The notes below the pieces were generated by a model, which saw only the letters and a list, made by a program, of their open reading frames with translations, ran no database searches and had not been told where the DNA came from. This document shows positions 16,948-24,340 of a DNA stretch of 43,859 nucleotides, one piece after another. The stretch is from an uncultured Alphaproteobacteria bacterium (lineage in GTDB: Bacteria; Pseudomonadota; Alphaproteobacteria; Rhodobacterales; Rhodobacteraceae): assembly GCA_902540655.1 (NCBI GenBank), contig CACBNQ010000009.1, positions 1 through 43,859 of the forward strand, read 5' to 3'. Both the position numbers and the translations under genes were made by a program. Position 1 is the first letter of the stretch. Each line of letters starts with the position of its first letter.

Positions 16948-18324
16948 ATGAAAAAACTTATCGTTATGATTGTTGCGGTATTTGTGGTGACAGAGGTAGC
17001 AGCACATCATTTTTATTCAACGTTTCCAGTTACACTAAAAGGTTATACTGGAGACAAGACCAACTCAGTCTCTTACTCAGGGCAGATAGCAAGACATGTT
17101 TTACATGATTCTTTAAAAAAACTAGCCGGTAAAGGTGATGGAGGGTCTAATGCTGCTGAAATTGAAGCTCAGATGATGAAGTATTTCAAGGGAAGTAAAG
17201 AGGACCTTGATATCATTGCACCCAAAACAAAAGGTGATTTTAAAATAAAGCAAACAACGTTAAACCAAATCAGCAAAGGTAAAAATCTGTCTGGCAAGAC
17301 TTATAAGGGCGTTATAAACGGATGGCCTGGTCAAATGACTGGGCCAGAAGTCATCGAGTTTATGATTAAAAAAGCCGCTCAGACAAAAGGTGGTTTTGAT
17401 CCTGCTACTGGTTATAACTATCCTCAATTGATTTCAAAGTTTGCAATGGGCGCTGTGTTTTATAACCAAGCAGTTGACAACTATCTAGATGAAAAGATGG
17501 CCCCTGGCTCAAAGACGAACGATAAGCCATATAAGGATAGAGCTTATTATACCTATAAAGAGCATGCTTGGGATGAAGCATTTGGGTATTGGGGTGCCGT
17601 CTCACATGGGCTCGGTCTTAGTGCAAAGCAAAACTACGATATCACTAAGATGAAGGATATGGCTGCCGCAGACCAAAACAAAGACGGTGTAGTAGATCTC
17701 AAGAGCGAGTACAATTTTGCGCACGCGTACTATGCATCAAGCTTTGATAAAGGTGGTAAGACTAATTACTATAACACAGTTACCCAAGCTTTTTTAGACG
17801 GTAGAAAGATAATTGCAGGAGCAAAAGGTGATAAGCTTTCATCATCTGAAAAAGCTGCACTGCAAGGTCACATTGCTGTAATTAATGCAAATTGGGAAAA
17901 GGTTATTGCCGAGTCTGTTTTTAAGTACGCAGGTTCCGTCTATAAAGATATAGTAAAGCTTGAAGAAAATTACTCAGATAAAGCCTTCTCCAACTATGCG
18001 AAGCATTGGGGAGAATTGAAAGGTTTTGCACTAGCTCTTCAGACGGGCAAATCAAACTTGGGTGAAACAGCCGTGAAGCTAAACAGGCTTACAGGTATGG
18101 GGCCAGTTCTAATGAATGCTTCTCAAGTAACAGGTGTTGATTCTGCGGGAAATTACATCAAGGAAGAAGCTCAGTCTTGGGGTGAGTTTAAGCTACACAT
18201 GCTTAAAATCCAAAAGCTGATGGTCGAAAAGTTTGGTGTCAAAGCAAAAGGAAACGACATGTTAGCAGATATGTCCTCTTTGGCGTCAAAGGTAGGAAGC
18301 CCAGATAGTGCAGAAAACGACTAA
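16948..18324 (+). CDS. DUF4856 periplasmic protein (iron-region, imelysin-like)
   Basis: This 458-residue exported protein has a signal peptide (about 1-19, ending TEVAA). The mature part begins HHFYSTF and contains VSYSGQIARHVLHDSLKKL, YPQLISKFAMGAVFYNQAVDNYL and EHAWDEAFGYWG (205-216), which match DUF4856 as I know it. The W-D-E-A-F-G-Y-W-G stretch recalls imelysin-type periplasmic proteins implicated in metal uptake. A Ca-binding-like loop, DQNKDGVVD, spans 242-250. It lies next to a Fur-boxed exporter gene and upstream of an iron ABC transporter, which supports a metal role. Molecular function is unproven. An inverted repeat precedes it and a stem-loop follows it. Confidence 0.78.
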   Translation: MKKLIVMIVAVFVVTEVAAHHFYSTFPVTLKGYTGDKTNSVSYSGQIARHVLHDSLKKLAGKGDGGSNAAEIEAQMMKYFKGSKEDLDIIAPKTKGDFKIKQTTLNQISKGKNLSGKTYKGVINGWPGQMTGPEVIEFMIKKAAQTKGGFDPATGYNYPQLISKFAMGAVFYNQAVDNYLDEKMAPGSKTNDKPYKDRAYYTYKEHAWDEAFGYWGAVSHGLGLSAKQNYDITKMKDMAAADQNKDGVVDLKSEYNFAHAYYASSFDKGGKTNYYNTVTQAFLDGRKIIAGAKGDKLSSSEKAALQGHIAVINANWEKVIAESVFKYAGSVYKDIVKLEENYSDKAFSNYAKHWGELKGFALALQTGKSNLGETAVKLNRLTGMGPVLMNASQVTGVDSAGNYIKEEAQSWGEFKLHMLKIQKLMVEKFGVKAKGNDMLADMSSLASKVGSPDSAEND

Positions 18325-18341
18325 AAGAGCTTTCCTTCTCC

Positions 18342-18378
18342 AGCTTTCCCCCCGATTTCCCAGTCACGGGGGAAGGCT
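18342..18378 (+). terminator. GC-rich stem-loop after the DUF4856 gene
   Basis: AGCTTTCCCCC (18342-18352) pairs with GGGGGAAGGCT (18368-18378) over 11 bp with one G-T wobble and a 15-base loop. It starts 17 bases after the DUF4856 stop. No run of T follows, so it is a weak intrinsic terminator at best. It could instead stabilise the upstream mRNA or attenuate read-through into the desaturase and iron-transport genes. Confidence 0.6.
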
Positions 18379-18419
18379 CCTTAATACCTTAAAAGGGCCT
18401 TATATAAGATAGGATTAAA

Positions 18420-19397
18420 ATGTTAGAATATGTTGGCGATATTTTCCATCACTTTGTTGATCCAAAGAAAAGAGTTTTCCTTGGGTATCTTGTTTTATCT
18501 ACTGTAATAGCTCTTTTGTGGCTGGTATTCCTTAAGAAAAAGAGGTTGAAATCAGCGCTTTTTAAAGTGTTTGATAAGAAAATTCTCTTATCAGGTTCTG
18601 CAATCTCGGATTACAAAATGTTTTTAATTAATAGAGTTCTCATGTTGGTACTATCTCCGTATCTTTTGACTCAATTAGCCGTTGCAACATTTTTTTACTA
18701 TTCTCTTTTATCAATACCGTTAAGTGGGCTTATTTCTTTCTTAAGTAATACCCCGACTTTTGTAGTATCAGTACTATTTACTTTTGTTTTTTTCACTTTT
18801 GACGACTTTACAAAATACTGGGTACACAGATGGATGCATAAGTGGCCCGTTTTGTGGGCTCTTCATAAAGTTCATCATTCTGCTGAGACCTTGAATCCAA
18901 TCACTGTTTATAGAACACACCCTTTTGAGGGAATTCTATTTTCATTACGAGGAGCATTTTCCCAAGGTACAGTGATTTCCACGTTCTTTTTCATTTTTGG
19001 TGATAAGGTAGATTTAGTAACTATTTTAGGAGTCAACTTTTTAGTATTTTCTTTCCATGTTGCTGGATCAAATTTAAGACACTCTCATATAGACATCAAA
19101 TATTGGGTTTGGTTAGAAAAAATTCTCATTTCACCAGCTCAACATCAGCTTCATCATTCTTTGGATGAAAGACATTACGATAAAAACTTTGGAGCCGCTT
19201 TAGCGATCTGGGATTGGATATTTGGATCGCTTCATCACTCCGAGGATATTGATAATCTTATATTAGGAGTTGAAGATAATGACTTTAATCCTACATCGAT
19301 AACGGAATTATATTTGAAACCACTGAAAGAAATTTCAGATATTGCCGCAGAAAGTCTATCCAGTTTCAAATCGCTGAATAAAATTTTTAAAATATAA
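18420..19397 (+). CDS. Sterol desaturase / fatty acid hydroxylase family membrane enzyme
   Basis: This 325-residue membrane protein has three to four hydrophobic helices (about 18-38, 75-100, 108-128 and 185-205). It carries the histidine clusters of the di-iron fatty acid hydroxylase superfamily: HRWMH, HKVHH and HQLHH, plus a single HSH between them. Such enzymes insert hydroxyl groups or double bonds in lipids using O2. The substrate is unknown. It lies between a DUF4856 gene and an iron-binding-protein gene (14-base gap), so its expression may be linked to iron supply, consistent with an iron enzyme. AGGA precedes the ATG by five bases. Confidence 0.85.
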   Translation: MLEYVGDIFHHFVDPKKRVFLGYLVLSTVIALLWLVFLKKKRLKSALFKVFDKKILLSGSAISDYKMFLINRVLMLVLSPYLLTQLAVATFFYYSLLSIPLSGLISFLSNTPTFVVSVLFTFVFFTFDDFTKYWVHRWMHKWPVLWALHKVHHSAETLNPITVYRTHPFEGILFSLRGAFSQGTVISTFFFIFGDKVDLVTILGVNFLVFSFHVAGSNLRHSHIDIKYWVWLEKILISPAQHQLHHSLDERHYDKNFGAALAIWDWIFGSLHHSEDIDNLILGVEDNDFNPTSITELYLKPLKEISDIAAESLSSFKSLNKIFKI

Positions 19398-19411
19398 AAG
19401 GAGCAATCCTA

Positions 19412-20425
19412 ATGAACTTCTCTCCCATATCAATCATTACATTTTTATTGCTTTCGTTTAATACAGTAATTGGTGCTGAAGTTAATATTTACTCTCACCG
19501 CCAACCCTTTCTAATTAACCCCTTTTTGGAAAAATTCACTGAAGAAACGGGAATAGGGACTAATGTAGTATATGCAACGAAAGGTTTAGCTCAACGACTG
19601 AAAGCAGAGGGTAAGAATAGTCCTGCTGATGTCATTTTGACGGTAGATATTGGGCGCTTATATATATATGATGATCTCGATCTCCTCGCATCAGTAAATT
19701 CGAATATTCTGGATAGAAACATTCCCCAGAATTTAAAAAGTCCCGAAAACAAGTGGTTTGCGCTATCAAAACGATCACGAATTATAGTTACGTCCAAAGA
19801 CAGAGTAAAAGAGGGACAAATTACAAAAATCGAGGACTTAGCTGACGAACAATGGAAAGGCAGGGTGTGTTCCCGACCAGGAAGCCATGTATATAATAGA
19901 GCTCTAATGGCTTCGCTTATTTTATCTCTGGGAGAGAAAGCAGCAGAGGAATGGGCAAAAAAATTCGTGGGTAATCTAGCTAGAAGGCCCCAAGGAAATG
20001 ATAGAGCGCAAGTAAAGGCGATCTTTGAAGGCCAGTGTGACATATCAATTATAAATAACTACTATTTTGGTAAATTAAAATATTCTGACGATCCAAGCCA
20101 AAGGGAATGGGCAAAAAGTGTTCGCTTAATTTTTCCGAATCAAGATGCAGAGGATAGGGGAGCACATGTAAATATATCGGGTGGAGGCGTTGCTAAATAT
20201 TCAAAAAATAAAAAAGAAGCGGTGGCTTTATTAGAGTTCTTATCAAAGGCGGCCTCTCAGAAAATGTATGGAGATATTAATTTTGAATACCCGGTGAACC
20301 CAAATGTTGAAACTACTGAAGAACTAAAAAGTTGGGGAAGTTTTAAGTCTGACAGTTTGCCTATCATATCAATTGCCCTGAAAGCTTATAATGCTCAAAA
20401 AATTATAGATAAAGTAGGTTGGTAA
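19412..20425 (+). CDS. fbpA: Iron(III) ABC transporter substrate-binding protein
   Basis: This 337-residue periplasmic protein has a signal peptide (about 1-21, FLLLSFNTVIGA). The mature start EVNIYSHRQPFLINPFLEKFTEETG is typical of FutA/FbpA ferric-binding proteins (compare VNIYSxRQ). The paired tyrosines in NNYYFGKL match the iron-ligand tyrosines of the family. The closing segment FEYPVNPNVE is also family-like. It delivers Fe(III) to the permease encoded next; the permease reading frame begins just after this stop. A strong AGGAG ribosome site is present. No ATP-binding subunit gene is adjacent. Confidence 0.88.
   Translation: MNFSPISIITFLLLSFNTVIGAEVNIYSHRQPFLINPFLEKFTEETGIGTNVVYATKGLAQRLKAEGKNSPADVILTVDIGRLYIYDDLDLLASVNSNILDRNIPQNLKSPENKWFALSKRSRIIVTSKDRVKEGQITKIEDLADEQWKGRVCSRPGSHVYNRALMASLILSLGEKAAEEWAKKFVGNLARRPQGNDRAQVKAIFEGQCDISIINNYYFGKLKYSDDPSQREWAKSVRLIFPNQDAEDRGAHVNISGGGVAKYSKNKKEAVALLEFLSKAASQKMYGDINFEYPVNPNVETTEELKSWGSFKSDSLPIISIALKAYNAQKIIDKVGW
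20414..20418 (+). promoter_or_regulatory. Ribosome-binding site for an ATT start
   Basis: GTAGG (20414-20418), inside the last codons of the iron-binding-protein gene, lies eight bases before ATT at 20427. This ATT is the best candidate start for the iron permease, because no ATG, GTG or TTG occurs in its frame between the stop at 20415 and position 20601. Confidence 0.5.
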
Positions 20426-20426
20426 A

Positions 20427-22067
20427 ATTTTAAGTAATTCTGCAATATTTCCTACTAACCATTGGGCAAAAAATAATGGTATACTGAGAAACTTTCCCGC
20501 TGTTTTTCTATCTATCCTTTTAATTGGTCCTATATTCAGTTTACTTCTGACAGCTTTCGAAAGTAACCAAGATCTGTGGGTCCACCTTGTAAACACTGTA
20601 TTGCCTATATACGTAGTGAATACTTTATTCCTATTCTTAGGAGTATTAACTCTAGCAGGTGGTTTAGGTATTTCAACGGCATGGATTGTTACTTATTACT
20701 CTTTTTTTGGTAAAAAAGTAATAGAGTGGGCTTTAATACTACCTCTAGCTTGTCCGGCTTATATTATTGCTTATGTCTATACCGATTTCTTAGAATACGC
20801 AGGGCCGGTACAAGGACTTATAAGAAACATATTTGGTTTTAACTCGGCAGCTGACTATTATTTTCCTGAAATAAGATCGGTAATGGGTGCTATTTTTGTA
20901 ATGGGTTTTGTACTCTACCCCTATATATATATTTTAGCACGAACAGGTTTTAATAACTCTCCTAGAAGCTTGTATGAGACTGCGGCTCTTTATGGCAGAA
21001 ATAAATTTTTTGCAGTTGGCTTGCCCTTATGCAGACCATATATTGTGGCGGGTTTTGCTCTTGTTGCGATGGAAGTACTGTCAGATTTTGGAACAGTTGA
21101 ATATTTCTCTGTTCAAACGCTTACTCTGGGAATGTTTAACGTTTGGATTGGGATGAATAGTATATCTGCAGCATCACAAATAGCGATAGTGACCTTTTTT
21201 TTTATTATCATCTTGCTTGTTTTAGAAAGAAAGGCAAGATCTAGCCAAAAATATAATGATACCTCTAAAAGACTTAATAATATTTCACCAAAAGAGTTGA
21301 GTATGAAAAAAGCACTATTTGCAATTTGCTTTTGTTTAGTGCCAATTTCAGTTGGTTTTATAGTTCCAATAATTATATTAATAAATAACGTTTTTATAGG
21401 GCTAAAACCTGATAGTTTTTTTGCGATTTTCCCTATACTGTTAAATACTATTTTTATAGGTTTAACCACCACATTAATTATTATATTACTTGCTTTTTTC
21501 TCAGCTTCTAGCGCGTATTTTTCTAAAAATCGTGCTTTAGTTATTATCTACAATATTGCTGCTACGGGATATGCTCTCCCTGGAACTATGCTCGCTATAG
21601 GTGTAGTTATTTTTTTTGGGTTTTTAGATAAATTTACAGGAAATATAGTCTTTTTAGGCGGAACGATATATGGAGTTATATTTGCATTAACAGTAAGGTT
21701 TTATGCTGTTCCCTATGGAGGAGTGATTTCAGGATACTCTAGAATTCCCTCAAATTTATTTGATGCATCAAAAAGTTTGGGTTTTTCCACAATATCTACA
21801 TCATATAAAATTACTCTTCCCCTTATAAGGACATCGATTATAGCTGCTGCGATTTTGACTTTTGTAGATATAGTCAAAGAGTTGCCAATGACATTGATAC
21901 TAAGACCTTTTAACTTTGAAACACTCGCAACTTATACATACCAGTTTGCACATGACGAATTAATGATCGAGGCATCATTGCCAGCATTCTTCATTATAAT
22001 TACTGGACTTATCCCGATTTTGTTACTACAAAATCAATTAAATAGCTTTTTTCATTCAAAAAACTGA
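20427..22067 (+). CDS. fbpB: Iron ABC transporter permease, probable ATT start
   Basis: This is a two-lobed permease of the FbpB family with about twelve helices. Binding-protein-dependent signatures occur in each half (SLYETAALYGRNKFFAVGLP and NLFDASKSLGFSTISTSY). The first ordinary start codon is TTG at 20601, but the homologous reading frame clearly extends upstream: residues encoded at about 20490-20600 form the expected first helix (AVFLSILLIGPIFSLLLTAF) followed by WVHLVNTVLP. Counting from ATT 20427 gives 546 residues, the usual size; starting at 20601 would delete helix 1. No ATG, GTG or TTG lies between. ATT initiation, as in infC, or a sequence error are the options. The 3' end overlaps the convergent neighbour by 16 bases. 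Confidence 0.8.
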   Translation: MLSNSAIFPTNHWAKNNGILRNFPAVFLSILLIGPIFSLLLTAFESNQDLWVHLVNTVLPIYVVNTLFLFLGVLTLAGGLGISTAWIVTYYSFFGKKVIEWALILPLACPAYIIAYVYTDFLEYAGPVQGLIRNIFGFNSAADYYFPEIRSVMGAIFVMGFVLYPYIYILARTGFNNSPRSLYETAALYGRNKFFAVGLPLCRPYIVAGFALVAMEVLSDFGTVEYFSVQTLTLGMFNVWIGMNSISAASQIAIVTFFFIIILLVLERKARSSQKYNDTSKRLNNISPKELSMKKALFAICFCLVPISVGFIVPIIILINNVFIGLKPDSFFAIFPILLNTIFIGLTTTLIIILLAFFSASSAYFSKNRALVIIYNIAATGYALPGTMLAIGVVIFFGFLDKFTGNIVFLGGTIYGVIFALTVRFYAVPYGGVISGYSRIPSNLFDASKSLGFSTISTSYKITLPLIRTSIIAAAILTFVDIVKELPMTLILRPFNFETLATYTYQFAHDELMIEASLPAFFIIITGLIPILLLQNQLNSFFHSKN

Positions 22068-23056
22068 ACAGCGAGATATAAGAGCGTCGAGAACATCAGA
22101 ATATATAACACTATGATATTCACTTTATTATTAGAGCCAATAAACTTTAAAGTTTCTAAAGCTTGTTTATGTTCTTTGAGAGTCTGCCTAGCTTTATTCG
22201 GTTTGGGTTTTTTTAAATCTTTGCTTGCATAGTATACATCGACTATAAATGGGTTAACTTTTGAGATGGAGCCCACAGATCCAAAGTAATCAGGCATCTC
22301 TGTATAATTGGAGACATCCGCTTTTTCATATAGTAGCTTGTAGGCCTGCCCGTCAGTTATAAACCCATTTTCCGTATATATCCCAGTAGGTTTTTCCGCA
22401 TATACACCTTTTAAATTACCTAGGTTACATCTAACAATAATAGCCTCAAACTCAGTATGATAAATCTTGCTAAGTAGATCTCTAAAGGTATCATCGTCCA
22501 GATATACCTCTAAATAGAATTCTTCCCCAAAGTTATAATCCAGATTGTCGCTCGCTTTGCCACAAGACAGAGAAAAAAAACCGCTACCCCTCAAATCATC
22601 AAAGTTTAAATCTCCCTGAGTATAACTTCCGAGAACTGATTTTTCTCTGCTAGATATTTGTTTGCTATCTCTTTTTAAACAATGGATGGCGACATTTATT
22701 TTATCTGAATATTCTCTTGAACCGAGTATTGAAAAGGAATCTTTATTTTTTTTGTAAATATTATTTAGAATTATACCTGTGCCAACAATTTGCTCGACTT
22801 CACTAAATCCAGCAGATTTTTTTTTGCTTATACTATAGATATCACCATGTTTATATGACTTAGAGTATTCTGGCGATGCAATTTTTAGCTCAATAGTGCC
22901 ATCTTTAACAGGAAAAAATCTTACAAGCTTCTCTATTTCGTCAAAATCATTTCGTTTCTCTACTAAGTACTCAGTCTCTTCTTTTGGCAGATTAAATGAA
23001 TTCTGTTGTCTTACAAAAATCACTTCATTTGGGTATGTCGAATTTGTATTCTTCAT
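22052..23056 (-). CDS. Unknown protein with C-terminal membrane anchor
   Basis: I recognise no family in this 334-residue protein. It lacks an N-terminal signal and is mostly polar. A C-terminal hydrophobic segment (NIIVLYILMFSTLLYLAVQFF, about 312-332) after a Lys-rich stretch (KPKPNKARQTLKEHKQALETL) gives a tail-anchored topology, with the body probably cytoplasmic. It has few cysteines and no recognisable catalytic motif. It is very AT-rich, consistent with its neighbours on this strand. Its 3' end overlaps the iron permease gene by 16 bases. A 68-base gap separates it from the Cys-rich secreted protein gene upstream, so they could be co-transcribed. Confidence 0.7.
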   Translation of the reverse strand: MKNTNSTYPNEVIFVRQQNSFNLPKEETEYLVEKRNDFDEIEKLVRFFPVKDGTIELKIASPEYSKSYKHGDIYSISKKKSAGFSEVEQIVGTGIILNNIYKKNKDSFSILGSREYSDKINVAIHCLKRDSKQISSREKSVLGSYTQGDLNFDDLRGSGFFSLSCGKASDNLDYNFGEEFYLEVYLDDDTFRDLLSKIYHTEFEAIIVRCNLGNLKGVYAEKPTGIYTENGFITDGQAYKLLYEKADVSNYTEMPDYFGSVGSISKVNPFIVDVYYASKDLKKPKPNKARQTLKEHKQALETLKFIGSNNKVNIIVLYILMFSTLLYLAVQFFE

Positions 23057-23124
23057 GTTGCTGATAATAATCTAAAAAGTAGTTAAATAACCAATATTTT
23101 TGCAAAATAAAATTTAAAAAAATA

Positions 23125-23484
23125 TTATTTGTTACGAGCACATTTATATTCTCTGGGACAAGCACCTTTATCTTCAATAACAATAGTAACCTCGGGTGGA
23201 TCCATTCTCGATCCTGCTTTTACATAAGTACACATTCTCTGAGTTGGATCATCGTCATTCCATTTCCAACTTTTAAACCTACATGTTACTGGAGTTGTGT
23301 TAGAGAGTGCGGCTCTTCTACGGCACTTAATCTTTTCTCTTCCCATTATTGTTTGTGGCCACTTAAGCCTCATAGTGTCCCAAAGAGTGCAGTGTGGTTC
23401 TTTCTTATTTTCATACATACGTCCTTCAGCCAAGGAGATGACAGGAAACATCAAAAGGACGTATAAAAAAAACAGCTTTTTCAT
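23125..23484 (-). CDS. Small Cys-rich secreted protein, unknown
   Basis: This 119-residue precursor has a clear signal peptide (KKLFFLYVLLMFPVISLAEG, cleavage about residue 19-20). The mature part is basic and contains six cysteines (in PHCTLWD, IKCRRR, VTCRFKSWKW, RMCTYVKAG, GACPREY and KCARNK), enough for three disulfides. I do not recognise the family. The regular Cys spacing and signal suggest a stable periplasmic or secreted protein. It lies upstream of the tail-anchored unknown and diverges from the RRF-like gene across a 163-base AT-rich spacer. Confidence 0.75.
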   Translation of the reverse strand: MKKLFFLYVLLMFPVISLAEGRMYENKKEPHCTLWDTMRLKWPQTIMGREKIKCRRRAALSNTTPVTCRFKSWKWNDDDPTQRMCTYVKAGSRMDPPEVTIVIEDKGACPREYKCARNK

Positions 23485-23647
23485 TTCTTTTTTGTTACTC
23501 TCTTTAAAATATTGGTTGATTATAAAATCGACACTTATATTTATTATTTTAGAAGTTTTGAAATTTTTCTGTTATTAGTGTATCATAAAATGTGTGTAGG
23601 ATTAATTTTTTTGGATTAAAAAAGAATTATTCAAAAAAGGGGGAAAA

Positions 23648-24304
23648 ATGGCTGAAGTTTTTGAGGACTCCTATTCAGCGGAAGCGTTAGCGAATATGGA
23701 GAACTATATAATTAGTTTTGGCACTTTAATTAAAGACGTCGGTTCTAGCGAAGGGTTTAAGAATGCGCTCTTTGGCATGAAGGTGATGATTGAGAAAAAA
23801 CCTAGACGTATAGCTGATTTGAGCAAAATTTATGCTGGAAAAGCGCCCAGAACTTTGGAACTTCTCGTATTTAGTAGAGAACATATTCCATTGATAGTTG
23901 CTGAGATAAAGGCGCACGAATTTAAAAATGTAAAAGCAGACGTGCAACAGCAACTAATTACAGTTACTGTGCCAAAGCCAACGCTGGATGATCTAACGGC
24001 TATGGAAGATCAAATAGCTACTATGAGCCGATCTGCAATAAGCAGTTTGACAAAAATTAGAGGAAACACTTCACAGAGACTAAAAGCTGCATTGGAAAAT
24101 GAATTCATTGACGGCGTTACTATGCATAACTCAAGAAACAAAGTGGATGCTGTATACGATAAGTATGTAAAGCTTGTAAAACTTCATTCTCTAAAGAAAA
24201 GAAAATCTATCTTAGGCAGTTATTTTGAGCCAAAAAATGAAGAAGAAAGATTGCTTTTGCCTGAACTTAACAAATTAAAACCTTTACCTGAACCAAAAGA
24301 ATAG
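23648..24304 (+). CDS. Divergent ribosome-recycling-factor-like protein
   Basis: This 218-residue protein appears to carry an RRF-type fold at about residues 55-192. [20 protein letters not shown] lines up with the RRF segment [35 protein letters not shown] then matches [35 protein letters not shown] lines up with RVAVRNVRRDANDKVKALL, keeping one arginine (R138) at the position of essential R132 in E. coli RRF. The closing helix [24 protein letters not shown] also fits. It has an extra N-terminus of about 50 residues and a Pro/Glu-rich tail. RRF splits post-termination ribosomes with EF-G; true frr genes are about 185 residues and much better conserved, so this is probably a paralogue. GGGGG precedes the ATG. 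Confidence 0.65.
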   Translation: [218 protein letters not shown]

Positions 24305-24340
24305 CCTAGTATTGGTCTTTGATTATTGTTGCAGTAGGAA

